Both the position numbers and the translations under genes were made by a program. The notes below the pieces were generated by a model. It was not told the origin of the DNA. It searched no databases and worked only from the letters and a program-made list of their open reading frames with translations. 64,000 nucleotides of DNA from Rusavskia elegans (Eukaryota > Ascomycota > Lecanoromycetes > Teloschistales > Teloschistaceae): assembly GCA_011316305.1 (NCBI GenBank), contig SAUG01000043.1, positions 94,679 to 158,678 on the forward strand, in the 5' to 3' direction. Shown here piece by piece: positions 55,431-64,000 of this stretch (the first letter of the stretch is position 1; each line of letters opens with the position of its first letter).

Positions 55431-57359
55431 ATGCCTCTTACGAACGGGGATGTAGCAGCTACGACCAAAACGCAGCTCGCTGCAGGTCAAGAATTATTAG
55501 ACCACACTACTGCGGTGGACTTCCTGCAGAACGAATACAAGCATCAAGATGGCTTGGATGTGCATACTTTATTAGATTCAAAGACTTATGGCGGCCTTAC
55601 CTACAATGACTTTCTGGTGTTGCCCGGCTATATTGGTACTTGTTTTCAATTCTCTGTCGGCTTGAGACTCCTTGTTGATAGCTTCGCTAGGCTTTCCCGC
55701 CTCGGATGTCGCACTTGATACTCCCGTTACCAAGAGAATAACATTGAAGACTCCCTTGCTGTCGTCTCCCATGGACACTGTGACTGAACATTCCATGGCC
55801 ATCCACATGGCTCTCCTCGGTGGACTGGGTGTTATTCACCACAATTGCTCTGCCGAGGACCAAGCAGAGATGGTTCGCAAAGTTAAGCGCTTCGAAAATG
55901 GCTTTATTCTGGATCCTGTAGTCCTTTCGCCCAAAACAACGGTAGGCGAAGCGAAACAGCTGAAGGAGAAATGGGGCTTTGGTGGTTTTCCGGTCACAGG
56001 TAAGAGGAAAACTCCTTGTATCCCACGCGTTGCGTTCAAACCTACCGCGCCACAGTCGTATGATGATATTCAAACATACACATAACTTTCGTTCATCCTA
56101 GTCGAAATCGATTTCGTTGAGGACAAAAGAACACAGATATCTGAAACGTACTTTTCATCTTGCGGATCCTGAAATACTGCATACAAAGCTACACACCCCT
56201 GCTTACTCTAAGGGTAGAAAATGGTACTCTCCGCTCAAAACTCATCGGCATGATCACAACCCGCGACATCCAATTCCACCCCAACCCGAGCGATCCAGTC
56301 ACCTCCGTCATGTCGACGGATCTTGTCACTGCTCCTTCCGGCACTACCCTTATCGAAGCCAACGCAGTCCTTTCCAAGTCCAAAAAGGGCAAGCTTCCCA
56401 TCGTTGACTCAGATCACAATATCGTTTCCCTGCTTTCCCGCTCTGATCTTATGAAGAACCTGCATTATCCTTTAGCTTCCAAACTACCGCATTCAAAGCA
56501 ATTGATCTGCGCAGCTGCTATAGGAACGAGACCTGAAGACAAGCAGAGACTGCAGATACTCGCGGATGCCGGTCTAGATATCATTGTACTTGATAGTAGT
56601 CAGGGCAACAGCATCTTCCAAATCGAAATGATCAAGTTTATCAAAGACAAGTATCCGGGACTCGATGTTATCGGCGGCAATGTCGTCACCGTTGCACAAG
56701 CCGCAAACCTGATCGCTGCCGGAGTCGACGGCCTACGGATGGGCATGGGAAGTGGGAGCGCCTGCATAACTCAAGAAGTCATGGCGGTAGGACGACCACA
56801 AGCAGCCTCTGTTTTCAACGTTTCATCATTTGCCGCACGTTTCGGCGTGCCCTGTATTGCGGACGGTGGAATTCAGAATGTGGGACATATCGTCAAGGGA
56901 CTCGCGCTGGGCGCCTCGACCGTCATGATGGGTGGGCTCTTGGCCGGTACAACGGAGTCGCCTGGTAATTACTTTGTAAGTCACGAGGGGAAACTGGTCA
57001 AGGCGTACAGAGGGATGGGCAGTATCGACGCGATGGAAGATAGAAAGGCTGGCTCAGGAGCCAAGGGTGCAATCAAGAGCGATGCAGGAAAAGCACGATA
57101 CTTCTCCGAGGGCGATCGATTGCTCGTTGCTCAAGGTGTGTCGGGATCGGTGCTTGATAGAGGCTCGGTCACCAAATTCGTCCCGTATCTTCTGGCTGGA
57201 TTGCAACATTCATTGCAAGATATTGGGATGAAGAGCTTGAAAGCGCTGAGGGAGGGTGTGAGGAACGGCGATGTGAGATTCGAGCTGAGGACCGTCAGCG
57301 CGCAAGCCGAGGGCAACGTGCATGGTCTGCATAGCTTTGACAAGAAACTATACTCATAG
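55431..57359 (+). CDS. Inosine-5'-monophosphate dehydrogenase
   Basis: Three exons, 55431-55635, 55691-55999 and 56218-57359, give 551 residues, the normal fungal size. Intron 1 (55 nt, GTACTT to GCTAG) joins LPGYIG to FPASDV. Intron 2 (218 nt, GTAAGA to GGTAG) joins FPVT to ENGTLRSKL; nearer AG sites put a stop in frame. The enzyme turns IMP into XMP with NAD, the limiting step of GMP synthesis. The catalytic loop [11 protein letters not shown] carries the active Cys, [10 protein letters not shown] and [12 protein letters not shown] bind phosphate, and YRGMGS marks the mobile flap. Two CBS domains sit in the usual insertion (about 120-235), with [14 protein letters not shown] and [19 protein letters not shown] visible. 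The end is FDKKLYS. All expected catalytic motifs are present. Confidence 0.96.
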
Positions 57360-57748
57360 GGCGATTGTTGGTTGGTATTGGTGGCTTACTGAATGAACAA
57401 GGTAGGAAGGAGTCCGGTCAGAGATTTTCCAGAATGGTGTGAAGGGAACCGATTGGTATTCTTTAGCGAATGGATGGGACTGAGTATGATATTAGTAAAA
57501 TATGCTGGAATATATCAAAGGGCCCACGTCGCTGGTACTATCGCTGTTACGAGCGTTGTTTGCTTCTTGTGAACTGAAGTGAACTGAACGTGAGCTTGGG
57601 CCTCGGCCCCTAAACGCGTTCGACACGATGTGGGAAGACAAGACGCGACTTTACAGCTGACGTCATTGAACTGTCTGAGATCGTGCCTCGGCCCATCTCA
57701 ATAACCGCTACAACCCCCGTCCCGCTTCCCTGTGTCTTGTACTCACAA
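57360..57748. other. Intergenic, IMPDH to NUDIX gene
   Basis: 389 bp between two plus-strand genes: IMPDH 3' UTR and NUDIX promoter. A 105-codon minus frame at 57610-57927 is a shadow. Nothing else is seen. Confidence 0.45.
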
Positions 57749-59091
57749 ATGCGACCAGCAGTCAAAACCCTTAGTTCCAGAAATCTGCTACCGTGTCGTG
57801 ACTCTGGATCAAGTTTGCGGCGACCATTATTGAGCGTAGCAACCCGTCGTTCGCCGTTCTCGGCGAACCTCTCTTCCACAATAATGACCAACACGCAAAA
57901 CAGAAGCAACAACAAAGAACCCTCCAAACCCCTCCCAACAGCCAGCCCAAGCGCAAGGTGAGCACACCGTCAATCACTGACACCAAAATCCATGCGTAAC
58001 AGTCCACAACAAATCCAGAATCATCTAACCGGAGTCACGCACACTCCCGTCACAGCATCCTTCTCATCTCCCCCAGCAACGAAATCCTCTTACTCCGACG
58101 AGTCCAAGCTTCCTCATCCTTCGCTTCTGCGCACGTCTTCCCTGGCGGCCACATCGATCCCGAAGACGGGCCCCTCCCACCGCATGGAGATGTCCGACTC
58201 CACGAGGACGGTATCTCATACCGAATTGGCGCTATAAGAGAATGTTTCGAGGAAAGCGGGATCCTGCTCGCGCGAGACCGCAAAAACAGCAACAACGCCT
58301 CCTCCTCCTTGCTCCAATTGAACCCGCAAGAGCGAGATTCAGGAAGAAACGCCATCCATAAGAAGCAAATCCGCTTCCAGGATTGGGTCCGCTCGCATGG
58401 CGGGATATTAGATACCGAATCTCTTCATCCCTTCACACGCTGGCTGACACCGGCAGACATCCCCAAGCGCTTCTCCACGCAAATGTATCTGTATTTTCTC
58501 CCGCTGGCCCACCCGGGTATACCGCAAACGTTACATATACCCACTTGCGATGGCGGTGTGGAGCACACGGAAGCCCGGTTCTTGCCGGCGCCCGAGTGGC
58601 TATCGCTCGCTCAAGCGGAAAAGATCATACTTTTTCCTCCGCAGTTTTTTCTGCTGAAACTCGTGGCCGATTTCCTCAAACCCGACACTTCGAGTGGAAA
58701 TAAAGGGATATCGGAGGGATTCTTGCAATCGCAGAGGGAAGGGTTACTGGAATTCGTCAAGACGGGTGATCCACCATGGGGCGAAAAGTGTATTTCACCG
58801 TGGCCGTTGAAGAAGGAGGGGAAGAGGTTGGTCATGGGTCTCGATGAGCCTGGACCAGAATTGGACGGCACGGACCGGAGAGGCGATGCGGAAAGGGTGG
58901 TATGGGTAAAATTTAAGGGAAGGGAGGGCACGTCCGGGATGCGGGTTGGATGGAGGAAAGATGCGGTGGACGAGGGATTGAAGGATGAAGACAAGAAGGA
59001 GTATCTAGAGGCTAGGAGAAAGGAACGGGAACGTGGAGGTGGCAATGAGGAGTTGGAGCAGGCGCTGAGAGGTAGGAAGGAGAAATTGTAG
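57749..59091 (+). CDS. NUDIX hydrolase, NUDT19-like, probably mitochondrial
   Basis: Two exons, 57749-57957 and 58056-59091, give 414 residues. The intron (98 nt, GTGAGC to TCACAG) joins TASPSA to SILLISPSNEILLLRRVQ; earlier AG sites leave the NUDIX frame or insert extra residues. The NUDIX box is recognisable: FPGGHIDPEDG, then R131-E132-C-F-E135-E136-S-G138-I, the metal-binding REUxEExGU core. An insertion lies between the Gly pair and this core, as in NUDT19-type CoA-diphosphatases. The 45-residue N-terminus from the ATG at 57749 (MRPAVKTLSSRNLLPCRDSG and on) is rich in Arg, Ser and Leu, as in a mitochondrial presequence; a second Met at 57884 would drop it. The C-terminus is a charged helix. 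The substrate is inferred from the family only. Confidence 0.85.
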
Positions 59092-59267
59092 TGATATCCA
59101 TACATTTACTCATCGAATATGCATCGTTAAGGGATTTGCACTGCCTGCGTTGTTGGTGCCAGGGAGGGGGCTGACTGTTTCAGTCTTGGACAAAATTTGG
59201 AGGCCGTTGATCTCCATAGCAGGTAGTAAATGTAATCGACAAAGGTATCGTCGAAGCCAAGCTTCCT
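59092..59267. other. Intergenic between convergent NUDIX and Pof3/Dia2 genes
   Basis: 176 bp of 3' flanks. Nothing else is recognised. Confidence 0.45.
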
Positions 59268-61179
59268 TCATTCAAACCGGATCTTCTTCTTCTTGCCCCG
59301 AAATTCCTCTTGGCCACATTTAACCTTCAAGCCTTTCAGGTGCCTGGCGAAGGCGACCGCGTCCGATGCTACGTGCATGCAGTCCGTAATATCAAGATAC
59401 TGCAATTTGCTGCCAGGTTTCGTGACGAGCGCCTTCACTCCCACTCCTGTGATGGCCGTCGATGCAACCTTGACTCTTTCGAGCCGGAAAGCCCTGAAGG
59501 CCAAGAGTTGAATGAGGGAGTCGGTAAGCCGTGGCCCACTGAGGTCTAAGTCAACCACATGATCTATGACTCCCATATCTATCAAATTACGAAGACCGAT
59601 GTCGCTTATCTCCGTGCACTGTGGAAGGTGAAGCTTCCTTAGACCATCGAACTTCGGTCCCAGAAGCCAGACAAGACACTCCAAGCTTAGATCCGAAGCG
59701 CAGCTGAGGGAAAGCTCTGCAATGCCGTCACTTCTGAGATCAGGCCGGGATTCTTGGTATACAAAAGAATGCAAAACATTAATGCACGTGTCGAGGTCGA
59801 GTGTTCGTAGTGTTGATAATGCCAGAGGGTTCACACAGCCTTTGAAATCAGCAAGCTGGAGCTTTTCGAGGCGGGTCATCGCTACACCGCTTGCTGGGGG
59901 GATTGTGGTCTTCGATTTCCAGCCTCTTAGGCTTAGCTCACGAATGTCTGGTATCATGTGCATCAAGGAATCCTATTCTTGTTGAGTAATGTGCTTCTGC
60001 TGTTGGATGTAAAACTTACGAACGAAGGTTTTGAACATTGAACATCAGTCACCTTCACAACTAGCGTCCGCAACCGTGACATGTCACCTTGCCATTTGGG
60101 GTGAATAGACTGAGTGCTTGTGACGGAATGAAACTCTGCTCGGACCAAATTCTTGCATACCCCAAGTATCTGACTGACGCAGTCCAGCGATGTCTCGCAA
60201 CGGGCAGGAAGCAACAGGCATCTAAGATTCCTGGCAACCGAAGCTGCCTTTATCAAAGAGGCGTTTGAATAGCCACCACCAATTTCAAGATGTTCAAGGC
60301 TTTTGCATTGTGTTACGACATGTTGGAGGTTGATGGATTGCCGTGTAGTCAAGCGACTAACTGTTCCTCGAGAGAAGCGAATGTATTTCTGGATAGCTGT
60401 TTTAGGGACGTCTGCTTTGGCTTTCGAAAAATCCAAGGTCGCCCAAAGACCTGGTGTGGACTTTAAGTAGTCTCGCCAAGTTGTAGACACCCGAGTCAGG
60501 GATCTGAAAGAAGGATTTAGCAAGGTGCTTCGAAAGACAGAACGAGAAACTCACACAACGTGTTTGAAGTCCATATAGCTCATGATCATCTGGGCGATTT
60601 CCACGGGCAGGACAGTGAGAGGGTCCTTGGCCTTGCGAGGCCCGCACTTCTGATTCACTGAGTCGTGTATGTCGCGGAGAAGCTGGCCAAAGTTTCAGTC
60701 TGAAAAGATCTGCTGGGTGGGACTCGTCGACGAACTTGATACTGCGAGGCACTCGAGCTCACATTCCGGAGTCCGTACTTGTAGATACCTAGAGCGACAC
60801 TATCTTTGTCCAGCAATTGAAGAATCTTGCCCGTCCTCAGATATCCCTTGAAACAATCAACGACTATCCGTGGACTTCGCCATTTGGAGCGACGAAACGT
60901 ACTGCACAATCGGTCTTGTAGTCGGAGATCATACGACGTCCATCCTTAAGAGCAGTATGGAGATCGCCGAGTTTTTCATAGGTCGCTGCACGACAATCAA
61001 GAACGGAAACGTCGAGTTGCTTCTCTGTCGCGATGACCTGACTGCTTGAGCATATGTTCACCGACGTTGACGCCGTCCATTTGAAAACGTACAGAATTGA
61101 AGAAATTCAGGGCAGCATGATAATTCTTGCGCCTGTACTCCTGCTGCCCAAGCTTTTGGATCTGGTTTGATGGATCCAT
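59268..61179 (-). CDS. F-box/TPR/LRR protein, Pof3/Dia2 homologue
   Basis: Six exons: 61179-61093, 61037-60903, 60846-60736, 60682-60555, 60503-60020 and 59972-59268, giving 549 residues, close to S. pombe Pof3. Phases agree at every junction. Residues 1-110 are TPR repeats (LGQQEYRRKNYHAALNFFNS, DCRAATYEKLGDLHTALKDG, GYLRTGKILQLL). The F-box is about 135-180: KDPLTVLPVEIAQMIMSYMD spliced to SLTRVSTTWRDYLKSTPGLW. Leucine-rich repeats fill the rest (LEHLEIGGG, LRTLDLDTC, LQYLDITDC). The family is the SCF receptor that rides with the replisome and helps remove the CMG helicase, protecting genome stability. Intron 3 (53 nt) starts GTTCGT and must end GGCCAG, since the nearer TTTCAG brings a stop into frame. 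The last residues are Lys-rich (GKKKKIRFE). Confidence 0.9.
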
Positions 61180-61587
61180 GGCTGACGGCAGATACCAAGT
61201 GATAAGGGAGCCAGAAGGTTTGTGCGAAGGATGTTTGCTGGTGTGTAAACGAAATCGTTGGATTTCGTCAAAGACACGACTTGCGCATGGCTTGGTTGCT
61301 AGCCATTGAGGTGACAAAAATGTATTCCCTTGGGTGGCCGCTCCGGTAATTTATTCTCCTCGAGCCGGTCTTATTAGACTGGCTATTTTTGAGCTTGACG
61401 TTGGAACGTAGTGCAATTCGTACGGTCTAAGCTTTGCGGTTACTGAATTGAAAGTTGACTCTTACTTTACGTGCGAGGGTGGTCCAAGATGCCTCGCGTG
61501 GGGGGGTGACGTGAATCGCGGTTTTAAGTCCGTCTTTTAAGTCCGAGATCGTCTTTTATGTTTGAAGCTTCAACTTTTATTACCACA
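61180..61587. promoter_or_regulatory. Divergent promoter, Pof3/Dia2 / CTNNBL1
   Basis: 408 bp between start codons. GTCTTTTAAGTCCG-type sequence is repeated near 61530-61555 (GTCCGTCTTTTAAGTCCGAG, then GTCTTTTATG), a small imperfect direct repeat just upstream of the CTNNBL1 start. No known site is identified. Confidence 0.45.
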
Positions 61588-63762
61588 ATGGCTAGCATCG
61601 ATGATCTGTTCAAGGTATGAGTCCCTGGCTTACAGCCTGACTTTTCGCAGGCTTATTGCACTAGAAACCATATGCGCCCAGCAATAAGCGCAAGCTCGAG
61701 GTCTCACAGAACCCAGGTACGTACAATTCATCGTGGTTACAAATATAACCTCAGACGAAGGCAGGTGCAAGCTATAAAGTCACAAAAGTTTCACCCAATA
61801 GTGATTCCAAGAGCAATGGAAAAGCCACAGTGGAAGACGAGGAGGATGACGACGACATTGAAGCTGGCCCTGCACTCCCACCGGAAGAAGCCGAGGATGG
61901 CATTGCCGACGAGGAAGGAAGGTTCTTTGGCGGCGGCATAACATCAGATACAGCGGATGCTCTCAACTACATCGACGAACTGGACACGGGCGATGATGCG
62001 GTACGGACCCTTGCGCAAACACATTAACGTTAGCTGACCAACGGCCGCAAGAAAGCGGAAAAGATAGATGCATCGTGGCTGCGGAAAGTCGCCCTCAACT
62101 TCGAAAGGCGAATATCGAAGAACAGCGAGCTTCGGGCCAAGTTTGAGAACGATCCGCAGAAGTACGTGCACGGCTCCGAGCCATAGGGAGCAATTTCATC
62201 TGATGCTGTGATCAGGTTCATGGGATCAGAAGCGGATCTGGATGCGGATGTCAAGGCTCTTTCAATCCTGTCAGACCATCCAGATCTCTACGGAGAGTTT
62301 GCTAGATTAGGATGCGTTGCCTCCTTGGTTTCACTCCTTGGCCATGAGAACACGGATATCGCCATCGACGCAATCGAGATCATCAAAGAGCTTACTGATG
62401 AGGATGTGGAAGCGGAACAACAGCAATGGGATCTTCTGGTTGATGCCATGGTACGGAACTGCCTGACGCCTGAGACACATTGCGGACGCTGATTTGGATT
62501 CAGCTTGACGCCGACCTGCTGAATCTGCTCTACGGTAATGTCTCACGGCTAGACGAAGAGAACGAGTCGGATAGAGCAGGGCTTTATCATATCCTCGGTA
62601 AGGATTGTCCTGACAATACCGCCGAATGATGCTGATCGATCATAGCCGTTTTAGAAAATTTATCTTCCAGAACCCCAATCGCAGAATCTCTAGGCAAAAA
62701 TACTTCGTTCATATCTTGGCTCTTGAAGCGTGTTCAGCAGAGAGAACCCATTGTCAGCCAAAACAAGCAATACTCAGCCGAAATACTGGCAATCCTACTC
62801 CAATCATCCTCCGCAAATCGAACGCTATTCTTCGGTCTAAATGGCATTGATATCCTCTTGCAGCTGCTAAGTCCGTACAGAAAGCGAGATCCCACCAGAG
62901 GCACTGAAGAAGAGGAATACGTGGAAAACATATTTGATAGCGTCACCTGCTGTCTGGACGAATCGGAAGGCAAAACCAAATTCCTAGAAGCGGAGGGCAT
63001 TGAGCTTTGTCTGATCATGCTAAGAGAAGGCAAAATGAGCAAGCCTCGAGCACTACGACTACTAGACCATGCGCTCGGCGGTTCACAAGGGGGCCCTTGC
63101 TGTCAAAAGCTTGTTGAGGTAGCGGGCTTGAAGGCAATATTCACTGCTTTCATGAAAAAGGTAGCCAGCTCCCGGGCTCCCCCGTATGTGATCCACCCTA
63201 CTGATCTTCTACAGCACGACAACCAAACGACAGAGCACCTTCTGGGCATCCTAGCATCCATGCTCCGCTCCCTACCCGGTGACTCAGCGGAAAGAATACG
63301 CCTGCTCGCCAAATTCGTGGAAAAGGACTATGAGAAAATCAATAGGGTAATGAAAATCCGTCGGGAATATGCATCGAAAGTCGCGGCTGTCGACCAGGAT
63401 ATCCAGCGCGAGAGATCCAGGCTTTCATCCGCCCAGGCACAGGGCGATCGGAGTGATGAATGGTTGTCGAGAAGGATGGATGCTGGTCTGTATTCGTTGC
63501 AGACGGCGGATGTGGTGCTCGCTTGGTTGGTGGCTGAGGATGCGGGTGCGAAGAAACGGATTCAGGGGTTGTTGGCTGAGAGGGATGAGTCACTGGAGGT
63601 TGTGAGGGCGACGTTGCAGGGTATGTTCTCTCTGGAACGATGGCTTGAATGCTCGGGGCTAATGTGAAGGCAGAGCAATCAAGAGAATTTGATGCGAGTG
63701 CGGAGGATAGCGATCTCATGTTTCAGGAGATGCTGACGACTTTGGTCGAGTACCTACGTTGA
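61588..63762 (+). CDS. CTNNBL1 (beta-catenin-like protein 1), spliceosome-associated
   Basis: Eight exons: 61588-61614, 61665-61716, 61765-62000, 62034-62161, 62216-62450, 62504-62597, 62646-63620 and 63674-63762, giving 611 residues. All introns are GT-AG and 33-54 nt, and all phases agree. Diagnostic text: MASIDDLFK-KPYAPSNKRKL at the start, FFGGGITSDTADALNYID, NSELRAKFENDPQKFMGSE, LGHENTDIAIDAIEIIKELT, VLENLSSRTPIAESL, and a long armadillo-type helical body to RIQGLLAERDESLEVVRATLQ. The last exon adds MFQEMLTTLVEYLR. CTNNBL1 works with the Prp19/CDC5L complex in pre-mRNA splicing. The third intron (62001-62033) is only 33 nt, unusually short; its flanks read DTGDDA and LTNGRKKAEKI, as in relatives. 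Confidence 0.93.
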
Positions 63763-64000
63763 GGCGTTGTTCTCTGTATGCGAAGTAGGAATGGAATCCA
63801 ATAGATACCCAATACCGATTGGCTTCCACAATTTCATGCGAAGGAATTATCGTTCCTGGAGATACTTGAACCCGCGGTCACGATCTCACTCGTCATACAG
63901 AAGGCGTTATAAGATGTAGTTGGCAAAGGACTTTTCATCTCGCCTATTGCTCTGGCCAATTCTCTATCCAACGGTGGTATCACAAAGTCTCCCCCCCCCC

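Noticed and set aside
63990..64000. A run of about ten C at the right end of the window.
   Set aside because: It sits at the window boundary, so its true length is unknown and it could be a sequencing or assembly artefact.
1..64000. Search for tRNA, rRNA, transposase, reverse transcriptase, CRISPR-like arrays and secondary-metabolite genes.
   Set aside because: No T-loop-like tRNA box, mobile-element protein, regular spaced array or biosynthetic enzyme cluster was seen by eye. A covariance-model scan would be needed to exclude small RNAs.

Overview
The window is nuclear DNA of a filamentous ascomycete (Pezizomycotina). The gene families point to Dothideomycetes, but that is an inference from family resemblance only. 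Evidence: spliceosomal introns mostly 45-100 nt long with GTRNGT donors and YAG acceptors; genes packed on both strands without operons; and typical fungal families (Zn2Cys6 regulator, Pof3/Dia2, Cgi121, Slx4, IQGAP, kinesin-8, FG nucleoporin). I rebuilt exon-intron structures by eye, so most multi-exon genes below are longer than any single open frame.

Layout. 1-7 kb (minus strand): an FG nucleoporin cut by the left edge, a peroxisomal SCP2 lipid carrier with a GC-AG intron, and an F-box-like protein. 8-12.5 kb: lineage-specific proteins, two of them tandem relatives sharing a C-terminal motif. 12.9-17.4 kb: a large protein joining two cyclic-nucleotide-binding domains to an F-box and leucine-rich repeats, then an unknown gene. 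18-25 kb: SLX4 converging on CGI121, which shares a promoter region with a Zn2Cys6 regulator. 25.7-29.6 kb: an eight-exon secreted Ser/Thr-rich surface protein with an 18-bp coding minisatellite. 30-33 kb: a charged unknown protein, then a Tim17-family protein head-to-head with a ubiquitin-like protein whose first coding exon is just ATG. 33.8-38.1 kb: kinesin-8 and MsrA. 38-43 kb: an unknown gene, then NEJ1/XLF head-to-head with Cactin. 44-46 kb: a forkhead regulator. 46-49.8 kb: a gene-poor stretch with decayed ~170-bp repeats. 49.9-63.8 kb: dense housekeeping genes: IQGAP, IMP dehydrogenase, a NUDIX hydrolase, Pof3/Dia2 and CTNNBL1.

How the genes work together. There is no metabolic gene cluster, mobile element, CRISPR array or recognisable tRNA or rRNA gene. 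Several genes share themes (genome maintenance: SLX4, NEJ1, Pof3/Dia2; splicing: Cactin, CTNNBL1; F-box proteins: three loci), but they lie apart and probably reflect ordinary gene density. I saw no clear new system. The best leads are the cAMP-sensor/F-box fusion, the orphan tandem family, the decayed repeat at 48 kb and several unusual splice structures.
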